A DNA stretch of 8,678 bases from Nitrososphaerales archaeon TH526 (GCA_014523665.1 JAATVR010000129.1:1-8678), one strand, 5' to 3'. Counted from the stretch's first letter, positions 1-6,330 are shown. Notes: generated by a model from the letters alone, not told the origin. Made by a program: numbers and translations.

Positions 1-59
1 TCCGCTCTATCCCTGTTTTTCATTTTTCTATGTCCAGTATTAGAAACGAACACAAGTAT

Positions 60-263
60 TTAGGTAAATTTTAAGTAACTACTTGGAAATAAATCTGCTT
101 TTAATGGTATACTTATTGAGGATAGATAACCTATAGAAGAATCTGTATTCGCCAATCGGGAATTGGTAATATTTGTGTGAAGAGAGAATCCTCTTACTAG
201 GACATTGTCAGATAATGCTTTACAAACTTCTTCGAACGTATGATTAATGATAGAAACTTCCAC
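60..263 (-). CDS. Small hypothetical protein (67 aa)
   Basis: I do not recognise this protein. The frame begins with GTG at 263-261 and encodes 67 residues, with no transmembrane segment, cysteine pair or known motif; the middle is rich in Ser, Thr and Asn. Support for a real gene is upstream: an AGGTGAG element, a good archaeal Shine-Dalgarno, lies at 273-279, 9 bases before the GTG. A TATA-like CTATAAG sits at about 294-300. The two do not fit together perfectly, since that TATA would start the transcript near 271, inside the Shine-Dalgarno. It lies 64 bases beyond the stop of the epimerase gene on the same strand, so read-through is also possible. The frame stays open past its TAA to the window edge, so it might be the front part of a broken longer gene. 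Confidence 0.45.
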   Translation of the reverse strand: MEVSIINHTFEEVCKALSDNVLVRGFSLHTNITNSRLANTDSSIGYLSSISIPLKADLFPSSYLKFT

Positions 264-272
264 ACATCATTT

Positions 273-279
273 CTCACCT
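273..279 (-). promoter_or_regulatory. Shine-Dalgarno-like AGGTGAG before the 67-aa ORF
   Basis: Read on the minus strand the bases are AGGTGAG, complementary to the usual archaeal 16S rRNA 3' end. The spacing of 9 bases to GTG at 263-261 decides that start. An ATG ATG pair nearer the element is in another frame that stops after a few codons. Confidence 0.4.
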
Positions 280-327
280 ATTCACGTTCACAGCTTATAG
301 CAAGCATCCTGGGATTTACAACATGTA

Positions 328-1122
328 TCAATTTTCTGACCACATCTTTCTTAGTACTTCCGCGGACGCCTTCGCATCAGCATTATTGGTAAAGACTTCC
401 AAGGTAATGGTTCTATCATAGTTTATCGATCTTAATTCTCTTACTATTAGCTCATGATCTATAAGTCCACGTCCTATGGGGAGGTGTTCGTCCCTTATTC
501 CATTATTGTCATGCCAGTGAATATGGGCTATTCTATCCTTAAACGAATGAATATATTTCATTATCCCATGCATGCCTGCAGATGTGAAAGCATGAGGTAC
601 GTCTAGATGAACAAGCAATCCGTCCACATTGTCAATTATGTACTTAAATTCTTCTAGTTTATGTACTCCTTTGGATAGGGGAACGTTCTCTAACATTATT
701 TGCACACCATAAGAATCTGCATATCTTACAATTTCGCGAAGGCTTTTGATCCAATTTTCTAAAAGCCTCCGTCTTTTTTCACCTTTGAACATTCCACCGT
801 TAAGATTACTATGAAAGTTAACAAGGTCTATTCCAACTTGCTTAGATGCTTTAATGTTTCTCATTGCTTCAAGAATCCATGCTTGTCTTATGTATTCATA
901 ATCAGAACCTAAATCCACCCATGGCACGGTATGACCAATTGGTCTTAATCCAAATTTTTGGAGTAGTCTTGTTATCCCATTCCGTTTATCGATTAATACT
1001 TGAGGACTCCCTTCCGGTCCTTCGATAGCAATTTCGACATATTCGAAACCCAACAGATGAATATTTCTAATTTCACTTAACAATTCATTGGATGGATTTG
1101 TAAGCAAACCAAAATGTGGCAT
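328..1122 (-). CDS. Sugar phosphate isomerase/epimerase-like TIM-barrel protein (AP endonuclease 2 superfamily)
   Basis: This 264-aa protein has the length and motif order of xylose-isomerase-like TIM barrels, a superfamily of cytosolic metal-dependent sugar isomerases/epimerases that also contains endonuclease IV. Visible motifs are GHT with His64 on an early strand, NFHSN with His104, MLENVP with Glu145, HLDVPHAF with Asp174 and His177, IHWHDN with His202 and His204, then DEHLPIGRG (211-219), and a last strand TLEVF with Glu242. Glu145, Asp174, His202 or His204 and Glu242 fit the family's usual metal-binding set. The HxHxHDN...H.PxGxG block is typical of the sugar branch rather than of DNA repair enzymes. 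The substrate cannot be told from sequence. ATG at 1122 is the only sensible start; a TATA-like CTATTAAC is centred about 29 bases upstream. The gene stands alone, with the TFB gene upstream on the same strand after a 353-base gap. Confidence 0.9.
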   Translation of the reverse strand: MPHFGLLTNPSNELLSEIRNIHLLGFEYVEIAIEGPEGSPQVLIDKRNGITRLLQKFGLRPIGHTVPWVDLGSDYEYIRQAWILEAMRNIKASKQVGIDLVNFHSNLNGGMFKGEKRRRLLENWIKSLREIVRYADSYGVQIMLENVPLSKGVHKLEEFKYIIDNVDGLLVHLDVPHAFTSAGMHGIMKYIHSFKDRIAHIHWHDNNGIRDEHLPIGRGLIDHELIVRELRSINYDRTITLEVFTNNADAKASAEVLRKMWSEN

Positions 1123-1475
1123 ACCTTCTGATTTTGGATCTTGAGGTGTTAATAGTGTTGTGTCATGTCGTCACTAAGATGATTATGATAAGTCATAGAG
1201 GGATTCATTGCTTGACACCTCTTGCCAATGCATCCCTTCTGTTTCAGACATGGAGAGGAATAAAAATAAGATTGCTATTAACAAACGGCACCCGCCTAAA
1301 AAATGGAGTGATGTACAATAATCCTGATCGCCTGCAGCCGACATCCAGAGGGTGTAAATAATTATAGGGCCTCCGCGGTGACTCTACAAACTCAAATCAA
1401 GCATGGGGAACTAATATCTTGCTTGCTTTGTGATAGGTCTGACGGTGATCACGTCTTGACTTTAGCCCGCTATGT
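1123..1475. other. Intergenic spacer, 353 bases, no gene seen
   Basis: The stretch lies between the 3' end of the TFB gene and the start of the epimerase gene, both on the minus strand. Plus-strand frames with GTG starts at 1116 and 1378 exist, but they show no recognisable domain, and the second runs antisense over the TFB end. No tRNA, hairpin with a T tract or repeat was seen. Apart from the epimerase promoter I see nothing functional. Confidence 0.5.
1148..1155 (-). promoter_or_regulatory. TATA-like box of the isomerase/epimerase gene
   Basis: On the minus strand the bases read CTATTAAC, centred about 29 bases before the ATG at 1122. Archaeal TATA boxes sit about 26 bases before the transcription start, so a leaderless or nearly leaderless mRNA is predicted. 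This is a positional inference. Confidence 0.4.
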
Positions 1476-2477
1476 TTATGCACAATTATTAGTATCTCTA
1501 GGTATAATTTTTAAGATATCTGAAAATCGCTTCCTCAATGTGACCACACTGATGCTCCCTGCGGCTGCTATCTTTGCCTGGCTAACTTTGAGTTCATTTT
1601 CTTTTATGCAAGCGGCATAAAGTACTGCAGTTGCAAGCGCCTTTGGATCCTTTCCGTAGGATATTGAATCTTTCTTTACAATATCTAACATTTCTACAGC
1701 TCTTCTGTATGTTTTTTGGCTGACACAGGCGCTGTCAGCAACTTTTGATATGTATCGCGTAGAATCAACAATTAGGGGACTCAATCTCAGCTCTCTTGCT
1801 ATTTTTCTGTAACATTTACCTGCAAATATAGGATCTGCATTAGCTGCGTCACATATCTCGCACAAAGTTCTAGGTACTTCCATCTCCTTACAAGAAGCGT
1901 ATACGGAAGCGACCACCATTTCCCGGATAGATCTCCCTTTTATGAGTTTGTTGTGGAGTATTTTACGATAATAGTAGGCTGCTCTTTCCATGACGGAATC
2001 TGTGAGCGTCAATTTATCTCTGATTGCGGCCATAGTAACAAAGGCATTCTTGAGGTTTCTAATTTGAGTTCTATTGCTATTTGAAACCTTGTCTAGATAC
2101 CTTATTTTGTTTACGTTGTGAATCTGGTTGGGATTCAATGTTGAGCCGGAAGCGTCAATATTTGCGCTCGTAATAACTGTTGAAAGACCTTTGTCAGGAA
2201 ATGCAAGTGATACAGTACTACTAAAGGTCTCGATAGAACTTGGGCCACCTTCCAAACTCGTAGGCCTGTCAGTTATAACAGCACCACATTTCGTACAGAT
2301 AGTTTCGCCAGTCGATCCGTCGAAGATCATCCAGATGGAGTCACATGAGTGATAAAATACATTTGACGAATAATTTGATTTAATACCTTTATTTACTTGT
2401 TTGTCTTTTTGTTGATAACCCGTTTGGAAATGATACTGATATGACAGTGATTTTCCACTCCTTCTGGGAAGTTCCAT
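1476..2477 (-). CDS. tfb: Transcription initiation factor B (TFB, TFIIB-like), zinc ribbon altered
   Basis: TFB binds the TBP-TATA complex and the BRE element and recruits archaeal RNA polymerase. This 333-aa protein has the family order: a long N-terminal extension (1-40), zinc ribbon (about 42-70), reader/linker with PDKGLST (94-100) and NIDASGSTLN (106-115), then two cyclin-like repeats (about 133-228 and 232-326). Repeat one carries GRSIREMVVASVYASCK and PRTLCEI; repeat two carries a helix-turn-helix around SQAKIAAAGSISVVTLRKRF. The ribbon should be CxxC...CxxC. Here C61/C64 and the D-x4-GE spacing are intact and C45 matches the second cysteine, but the first is Tyr42 (codon 2352-2354), with His43 next to it. 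The reader also lacks the usual GPEWR-like sequence, so this is a divergent paralogue, as expected in archaea with several TFBs. The ATG at 2477 fits TATA-like elements at 2501-2506 and 2514-2520. Confidence 0.95.
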   Translation of the reverse strand: MELPRRSGKSLSYQYHFQTGYQQKDKQVNKGIKSNYSSNVFYHSCDSIWMIFDGSTGETICTKCGAVITDRPTSLEGGPSSIETFSSTVSLAFPDKGLSTVITSANIDASGSTLNPNQIHNVNKIRYLDKVSNSNRTQIRNLKNAFVTMAAIRDKLTLTDSVMERAAYYYRKILHNKLIKGRSIREMVVASVYASCKEMEVPRTLCEICDAANADPIFAGKCYRKIARELRLSPLIVDSTRYISKVADSACVSQKTYRRAVEMLDIVKKDSISYGKDPKALATAVLYAACIKENELKVSQAKIAAAGSISVVTLRKRFSDILKIIPRDTNNCA

Positions 2478-2500
2478 AGAGGGTTAATTATCGCAATTCT

Positions 2501-2520
2501 ATAAAAGTCAGGGGTTTATA
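2501..2520 (-). promoter_or_regulatory. TFB promoter, two candidate TATA boxes
   Basis: On the minus strand TTTTAT (2506-2501) lies about 26 bases before the TFB ATG, which predicts a leaderless transcript. A second and better-looking match, TATAAAC (2519-2513), would give a leader of roughly 13 bases. Both support the ATG at 2477. Which one is used cannot be decided by eye. Confidence 0.5.
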
Positions 2521-2552
2521 TTGTAATTAAATAATTACAAAGTAATTATTTA
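2521..2552. promoter_or_regulatory. Overlapping palindromes with three GTAATTA half-sites upstream of tfb
   Basis: GTAATTA occurs at 2523-2529, its reverse complement TAATTAC at 2532-2538, and GTAATTA again at 2542-2548. The outer two halves share the middle one and form two palindromes: 9-base arms with a 2-base centre (2521-2540), and perfect 11-base arms with a 3-base centre (2528-2538 and 2542-2552). The AATT cores are 8 and 11 bases apart. The block directly abuts the upstream side of the TFB TATA region, where a bound dimer could block or assist TBP/TFB. It is a candidate operator; AT richness makes some palindromes likely by chance. Confidence 0.45.
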
Positions 2553-2985
2553 GTGCATTAATATAAGGGCCGATAAACAATCAATCCGATGCGCAAGCTC
2601 ACACACAAATGACTAGTAATATCGCTTGTCAGCATACTTGTTCATTTTCCTAAATGATGTTGTGCAACAAATAATAATAATGTTTTAACTAGGGGTTGAC
2701 TCCAAACGGCATAAAAAGTAGGTTGATTGTAATTGGAACTTGAGCGGTCTCTGATTGCACACTAATCTGTAATTTAGACGCTTCAGATAGAAAGACATTT
2801 TTGTGAACTTTATTGTCAAGCCTTGGTTGTACAGGTCAGGTAGATTAATGATATGATACATTTAATCAATTTTCTATACACTTAGATTCATTATTCAGAT
2901 ACTATTCGTGGTAGATATGTATGTCATTAATTAAATAGATAGTATTACATATGCGAGTCAAATTATCGGTCAATTGGAATAGTCA
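2553..2985. other. AT-rich intergenic stretch, no gene seen
   Basis: No frame of useful length, tRNA, insertion-sequence end or strong hairpin was seen on either strand. It contains only short AT runs and stop codons in all frames, and separates the TFB promoter from the dehydrogenase relic. Confidence 0.5.
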
Positions 2986-3000
2986 ATGCGAGCAGGAGTA

Positions 3001-3410
3001 ACCCTTTTCAAAAGCACCCCAAACCTATATCACCAGTCAATCCGGACTGGTAATTATTTTTATTTTCGTCAGATACCAGGTCGAGGATATTGCCCGCTAC
3101 TTTCGAGGGCACATGCATCTCATGTTCTTGTAACTTGGATCGCCTGTTCTTGCATACTAGTAGCTACTTCTCCCGGACATATCGTCACTACTCTTACATT
3201 ATAGTTTATTAGTTCCCATGTCAAAGTAAAAATCCGATCTAAGATGAGACGTGACGACGATAGACCCATTGAGAGAATCATGTGTGTCCATCTAATGAAT
3301 GAAACTTCAATGGTTACAATTTGTGCAAGATGCTTTTGCATCCACATAGAGTTAAATCCAAATAGCGATTATACATTATTTGGATGCTACGAAAATTCTG
3401 CAATAAATGC
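3001..3410 (-). pseudogene. Relic of a short-chain dehydrogenase/reductase (SDR)
   Basis: The best-preserved part is an open frame at 3120-3347. Its residues TWELINYNVRVVTICPGEV and the following ATSM match the stretch of classical SDRs that runs from the helix after the active site through strand beta-6 to the PG motif and the start of the substrate lid. Just upstream in another frame, around 3250-3290, GSIVVTS matches SDR strand beta-5 (GxIVNISS). Only about ten residues separate the two pieces, where an intact SDR has about 35, so the catalytic YxxxK region seems deleted. Farther upstream (about 3320-3370) a third frame reads LDLTLCGCKSILHKL, resembling the helix before beta-5. No TGxxxGIG cofactor motif was found. 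Frame changes, stops and the missing catalytic residues mean it cannot make a working oxidoreductase. The family call rests on the VVTICPGEV block and is fairly secure; the limits are approximate. Confidence 0.6.
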
Positions 3411-3477
3411 AAAAAGGAATTACCTGCATCTTCAAAGTACATGCTATGTAGGGATTGTCATCTAAGAATTCTAATTA

Positions 3478-3696
3478 ATGAAGAAGAAATTCAATACAAC
3501 TCGCGTGTTTATTACTAAGAGACAGCTTTCAGATGCGACTCGAGTGTATGAAATAGTAAATCAGGATTCTTGAAAAATCTTGAGACACCGTCAAAAAGGT
3601 GCCTTAACCAATGAGATAATCGCTATGATTGACCAACTTAACGTGGTGCATCCAAATTCGCTGTTCATACTATGGAGGGGGCTGAATATTCAGTAA
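3478..3696 (+). pseudogene. Small reading frame interrupted by one TGA (possible broken gene)
   Basis: ATG at 3478 opens a frame of 31 codons that stops at TGA 3571-3573. The same frame continues for another 40 codons to TAA at 3694-3696. The second part includes KGALTNEIIAMIDQLN (about 3598-3645), which has the amphipathic look of coding sequence and would suit a small helix-turn-helix protein. One base change at the TGA would give a continuous 72-residue protein. I do not recognise a family, and no promoter or ribosome binding site is evident before 3478. It may be a decayed gene, a real short peptide of 31 residues, or chance. It ends 32 bases before the CBS gene. Confidence 0.3.
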
Positions 3697-3703
3697 TTTA
3701 AAA
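3697..3703 (+). promoter_or_regulatory. TATA-like box of the CBS-domain gene
   Basis: TTTAAAA within an AT run at 3695-3705 is centred about 29 bases before the GTG at 3729. The spacing predicts transcription starting at or within a few bases of the start codon, which explains the lack of a Shine-Dalgarno sequence. Confidence 0.45.
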
Positions 3704-3728
3704 AAGGTACGGGAGCTATAGGATAGCC

Positions 3729-4223
3729 GTGAGCGCAGTAAGCGAGATTATGTCAAGTGAGAATACTGTCACGATCACTTCAGAATCTGGCAAAACAGCC
3801 AGAGACGTTGCTGAGATTATGGTTAAAAAAATGATAAGCTCTGTGATCGTGATAGACAAGAAAACACAACCGGTTGGTATTATTACTGAAAAGGATTTAG
3901 TCAGACGTGTCTGTTTAAAAGACATATCAGCAAGTAGATTTGCTGTAGAGGAAATAATGTCATCACCTTTGATCACTATCATGGCCTATGATTCAGTAGA
4001 CACTGCTTCCAGAATAATGACCCAAAATCAGATTAAGCATCTAGTAGTTCTAGAGGAAGATAACAGAATATGTGGATTGCTTAGTGTTACAGATATTACA
4101 AAACATTTGGCAAAGATCCTGCTTAATGATTATAACAGGTACAGATCATTAAAATCCCTGATCGATATGACAAATGCTACTTCAACTGCACGTGTAGATA
4201 AAGCGAAAAGTAATAAATCATGA
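3729..4223 (+). CDS. CBS-domain pair protein (164 aa)
   Basis: Two tandem CBS domains form a Bateman module that usually binds adenosyl ligands (AMP, ATP, SAM) or other small molecules and senses energy or metabolite state in the cytosol. CBS1 spans about residues 6-64: EIMSSENTVTI, a helix, then SSVIVIDKKTQPVGIITEKDL. CBS2 spans about 74-131: EEIMSSPLITIMAYDSV, IMTQNQIKHLVVLEEDNRI and GLLSVTDI. The GIITEKDL and GLLSVTDI ends carry the conserved Asp of each domain (D56 and D122), which in many CBS proteins contacts ribose. A basic, Ser/Thr-rich tail of about 30 residues has no known domain, so this is a stand-alone sensor rather than part of an enzyme or channel. The start is GTG; an upstream TATA-like run supports it. 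Single gene; partner unknown. Confidence 0.95.
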   Translation: MSAVSEIMSSENTVTITSESGKTARDVAEIMVKKMISSVIVIDKKTQPVGIITEKDLVRRVCLKDISASRFAVEEIMSSPLITIMAYDSVDTASRIMTQNQIKHLVVLEEDNRICGLLSVTDITKHLAKILLNDYNRYRSLKSLIDMTNATSTARVDKAKSNKS

Positions 4224-4346
4224 CTGCAACCTATGTCTAGTTACAATATCATGCATGTTGAATCCCTAACGAATCATCATCAACTGCACAATATCGAATC
4301 CCGAAGAGGTAATTAATCAAGATTGCAATATCATAAAGCTGCCATA

Positions 4347-4640
4347 ATGGGATCTGAGAGATCAAGGGAAGCGCAGATGAAGTTATTTAACTATACCGGC
4401 TTTGCTATGCTCACTTATACGATCAAACAGACTGATAAGGGATTCGAACCCGTAGGTGAAGAAATGCTTACAGGATCAATGACTAGAGGAAACGAGATGA
4501 TGCTGTTTATCTGCGACAATGATGGCTATGCGAAAGCCCAGTCAAAGCCATTAACATTGGAAGAAGGACGCAAGATAGCTCAACGAATGCTTCAGGATGG
4601 ATTAGAGGAATTTAAGGGAACTATAAAGACCGTTTCCTAG
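4347..4640 (+). CDS. Small conserved-looking hypothetical protein (97 aa)
   Basis: I do not recognise the family. From ATG 4347 the protein has 97 residues. It reads as a compact soluble alpha/beta protein: an N-terminal strand region (LFNYTGFAMLTYTI), a charged turn with GFEPVGEE, a further strand (MMLFICDNDGYAKA), and a C-terminal amphipathic helix from LTLEEGRKIAQRML onward. There is no signal peptide, membrane segment or zinc motif. Codon use and GC are clearly higher than in the flanking gaps, which supports coding. Other starts are TTG at 4323 (105 aa) and ATG at 4377 (87 aa). I prefer 4347 because a TATA-like TTAAT lies about 30 bases before it; none is in place for 4377, but this is weak. 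It follows the CBS gene by 123 bases, so a shared transcript is possible but not shown. Confidence 0.65.
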   Translation: MGSERSREAQMKLFNYTGFAMLTYTIKQTDKGFEPVGEEMLTGSMTRGNEMMLFICDNDGYAKAQSKPLTLEEGRKIAQRMLQDGLEEFKGTIKTVS

Positions 4641-4793
4641 CTAGATATACGTATGAGCATATTTGTCTAAATCTAATTCGACCAAGTTTCTAGATTTCTG
4701 AATAGAAATATACTCATTGCGGAAATATTATCATGGTTGTTTATACAATTCTTACAGCATTATCTTGATGTTCACTCAACAAATCTTGCCTTT

Positions 4794-5155
4794 TTAAGTA
4801 GAGAGTATTTTCTGATTATATTTCGCCAGCATTGAGAAACCGTCTATCTCAATTTGTCTTAATCTGTTTTGTTCCATAAATGATAGTTTCCTGAACACCA
4901 TTTGGAGTATTCTTTGTAATATACTCTAATAGCTGTTCATCGCTATTGTCATCATTAATTTTACAATATTTCTTGACGTTTTGTAAAACTTTTTGTATCT
5001 CGATCGATCTCGGGTTCGTGTGTTAATTCTCAGACGATGACAATATAAGCCACAATGTTACATTTTTTTGACCAAAACTCAACAGCATTTCGAGCATCCT
5101 AAGCGAGAAAAGCACCATATTCCGATTTGACAGTTAACCTACGAACCAGAACACG
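4794..5155 (-). pseudogene. Probable decayed minus-strand gene, family unknown
   Basis: One minus-strand frame gives three consecutive segments of 18, 22 and 22 codons. They are split by TAG (5101-5099) and TGA (5032-5030) and end at TAA (4963-4961). The first two, ending GAFLA and starting DARNAVEFW, have a protein-like mix of charged and hydrophobic residues. A second frame is open without any ATG from 5022 to a stop at 4851-4849 and includes EYITKNTPNGVQETIIYG. A third carries FMEQNRLRQIEIDGFSML and stops at 4796-4794. Overlapping frames cannot all be original, so the true reading would need frameshifts. I recognise no family. The alternative is chance open frames in AT-rich DNA. Confidence 0.3.
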
Positions 5156-5266
5156 TTACCTTGATGAAAATGTTCATGCTTTTAGAAGATTAATCCATGG
5201 GAAAGGAAAGTAAAGACTTAGCTCAAACGCTATTAAGCTGTAGGCGTAATAACTATCAACTTTCTG

Positions 5267-5274
5267 TATTATAT
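5267..5274 (+). promoter_or_regulatory. TATA-like box before the winged-helix gene
   Basis: TATTATAT is a good archaeal TATA match, but it is centred only about 20 bases before the GTG at 5291. The predicted transcript start would fall close to or just inside the annotated start. Either the spacing is short or the protein begins a few codons later. Confidence 0.35.
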
Positions 5275-5290
5275 CGCTAAGGGAATAAGA

Positions 5291-5548
5291 GTGGTGCATA
5301 CGATAAAAAGGAATTCCTATATCAACCGGCTCTCTGAACTTCAGTCTGCGTTGTACATACTTAGGTGTGTATCTGAGGGTAAGAATGAAGATCAGATAGT
5401 GGAAAGATTAGTTGGAGATAGGCAGCTTGTTAAGACATGGTTAGCAGTTCTAAGTGATATTCATCTAGTAGAACGAAATTTCGTGAATGAGCTTGTTATA
5501 ACTAGAGAGGGCCTAAACTACCTCGAACGTTACAATCCGCATTGGTAA
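5291..5548 (+). CDS. Small winged helix-turn-helix-like protein (85 aa), putative transcription regulator
   Basis: The 85-residue protein has the size and helix pattern of the small archaeal winged-helix proteins that bind DNA as dimers. Helix 1 covers about residues 13-29, helix 2 about 32-41 (NEDQIVERLV) and a recognition-helix candidate about 43-57 (DRQLVKTWLAVLSDI). A two-stranded wing follows at about 60-71, where NELVITREG resembles the wing-to-last-helix turn seen in many archaeal regulators, and LNYLERY closes the fold. There is no ligand domain, so a role as repressor, activator or partner subunit is an inference. The start is GTG at 5291 (a second GTG follows directly); no ATG is available in frame. 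It is a single gene, flanked by a long relic-bearing gap and, 233 bases downstream, the response regulator. Confidence 0.72.
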   Translation: MVHTIKRNSYINRLSELQSALYILRCVSEGKNEDQIVERLVGDRQLVKTWLAVLSDIHLVERNFVNELVITREGLNYLERYNPHW

Positions 5549-5781
5549 GGTGCTCTACCTACTTACTGGTCTCGTTTAGTTGGTTTTACTTAAGAATATC
5601 GTATTCTACCTAGTATGAAATAACTCTAGAATTGATTAAGGTAATATGCAAGGTAAAGAACCTTCTTGTTGTTCCACTTTGAAAAGTATGTTGGTATTGT
5701 CAGGTAATACAGATATTCCATTCCATTTTGCAGGTAATACTTATCTATTACAATGATTATTAATTGATACCTGCCCCCAAA
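5549..5781 (+). other. Spacer before the response regulator with a 10-base direct repeat
   Basis: CAGGTAATAC occurs exactly at 5701-5710 and 5731-5740, 30 bases apart, about three DNA turns. Its core GGTAATA is also at 5640-5646. No gene is seen here. The repeat lies some 40-80 bases before the likely start of the response regulator, a plausible site for a regulator, but it could be chance. Confidence 0.35.
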
Positions 5782-6243
5782 ATGACATCGACCTCATCGT
5801 TTTCGTTCATACAGCGACGACATAATGAGGAAGGTCTCCACGGCGGCGTACAATACCAAGTATCAGCAATGTCAAGAGACCAACAGTTGAGAAAGAGGAT
5901 AATGGTTGTAGACGACGAGGACGATGTGAATGTTACTTTGAGGATAGTCCTCGAGGATCAATTTTTAGTGGATGTTTTTAATGATCCATTCGTAGCACTA
6001 GACAATTTCAAACCAGGTTTATATGATCTTCTCTTGATTGATATCAGAATGCCAAAGATGAATGGACTGGTGTTGTGCAATAAACTTCGAAAAATCGATA
6101 GTAAAGTCAAAGTATGCTTTATAACCGCGGGGGAAATGGTATTTGATTTTGCCATACGCACATTCCCAGGCTGCTCCATTCTCAAAAAGCCGATTGACAA
6201 CTATGATCTGCTAAAAGAAGTTACAAGAATGGCTAATGCGTGA
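5782..6243 (+). CDS. Receiver-only response regulator (CheY-like)
   Basis: The protein is a single receiver domain that accepts phosphate from a histidine kinase. Numbered from the longest frame (TTG at 5764), the domain runs from about residue 44 to 157. The acid pair D50-D51 is in RIMVVDDEDD, the phospho-acceptor D93 in LLLIDIRMPKMNG, the switch Thr121 in CFITAGE, and the conserved Lys142 in ILKKPID. All catalytic positions are present, so phosphorylation is expected. There is no DNA-binding or enzyme output domain, and no kinase in the window. The start is uncertain: TTG 5764, ATG 5782 or ATG 5869. The last gives a compact 124-aa protein typical of stand-alone receivers. I annotate 5782 because the sequence from 5782 to 5868 is open and much richer in GC than the spacer. 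The roughly 29 extra residues are Ser/Thr-rich with no domain. Confidence 0.92.
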   Translation: MTSTSSFSFIQRRHNEEGLHGGVQYQVSAMSRDQQLRKRIMVVDDEDDVNVTLRIVLEDQFLVDVFNDPFVALDNFKPGLYDLLLIDIRMPKMNGLVLCNKLRKIDSKVKVCFITAGEMVFDFAIRTFPGCSILKKPIDNYDLLKEVTRMANA

Positions 6244-6321
6244 GGCACAAAAGAGCTCAAGTAAAATACAAAGATTGTCATTTTGGCTAGTTTTGCAAGC
6301 CGACAGTCTCTTGTAGATAAT

Positions 6322-6330
6322 CTATTAAAG
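6322..6330 (+). promoter_or_regulatory. TATA-like box before the HD hydrolase gene
   Basis: CTATTAAAG is centred about 33 bases before ATG 6359, which predicts a transcript with a leader of roughly 7 bases. It would drive the HD hydrolase and, by the 26-base gap after it, the UMP kinase too. Confidence 0.4.

Larger units (their letters stand above)
4641..5290. other. Long AT-rich gap (650 bases) with gene relics and no intact gene
   Basis: No complete gene is visible on either strand. The minus strand from about 5155 to 4794 holds coding-like fragments in several frames, listed separately. A 27-codon plus-strand frame at 5197-5280 ends 10 bases before the winged-helix gene, and its nature is uncertain. 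No tRNA, terminator-like hairpin or insertion-sequence end was found. Confidence 0.5.

Noticed and set aside
1116..1620. Two plus-strand frames (1116-1361 and 1378-1620) with GTG starts
   Set aside because: No domain, no ribosome binding site, and the second overlaps the TFB gene end antisense. They read as chance frames.
2897..2945. ATACTATT and AATAGATAGTAT as an inverted repeat
   Set aside because: The arms match only with a gap, and such near-palindromes are common in AT-rich spacer.
2986..3465. Plus-strand frames 2986-3204 and 3244-3465
   Set aside because: They are the antisense of the SDR relic and show no family features; the SDR signal is on the minus strand.
4439..4451. A perfect tRNA T-arm-like sequence (GGGTTCGAATCCC on the minus strand) and a near-matching acceptor stem about 70 bases away
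   Set aside because: It lies inside the 97-aa coding frame, the region between has no D-arm with its GG, and no plausible anticodon arm can be folded. It is most likely chance.
5197..5280. A 27-codon plus-strand frame ending 10 bases before the winged-helix gene (possible leader peptide)
   Set aside because: No promoter at the right distance, no ribosome binding site and no attenuation-like hairpin or codon run; too short to support.
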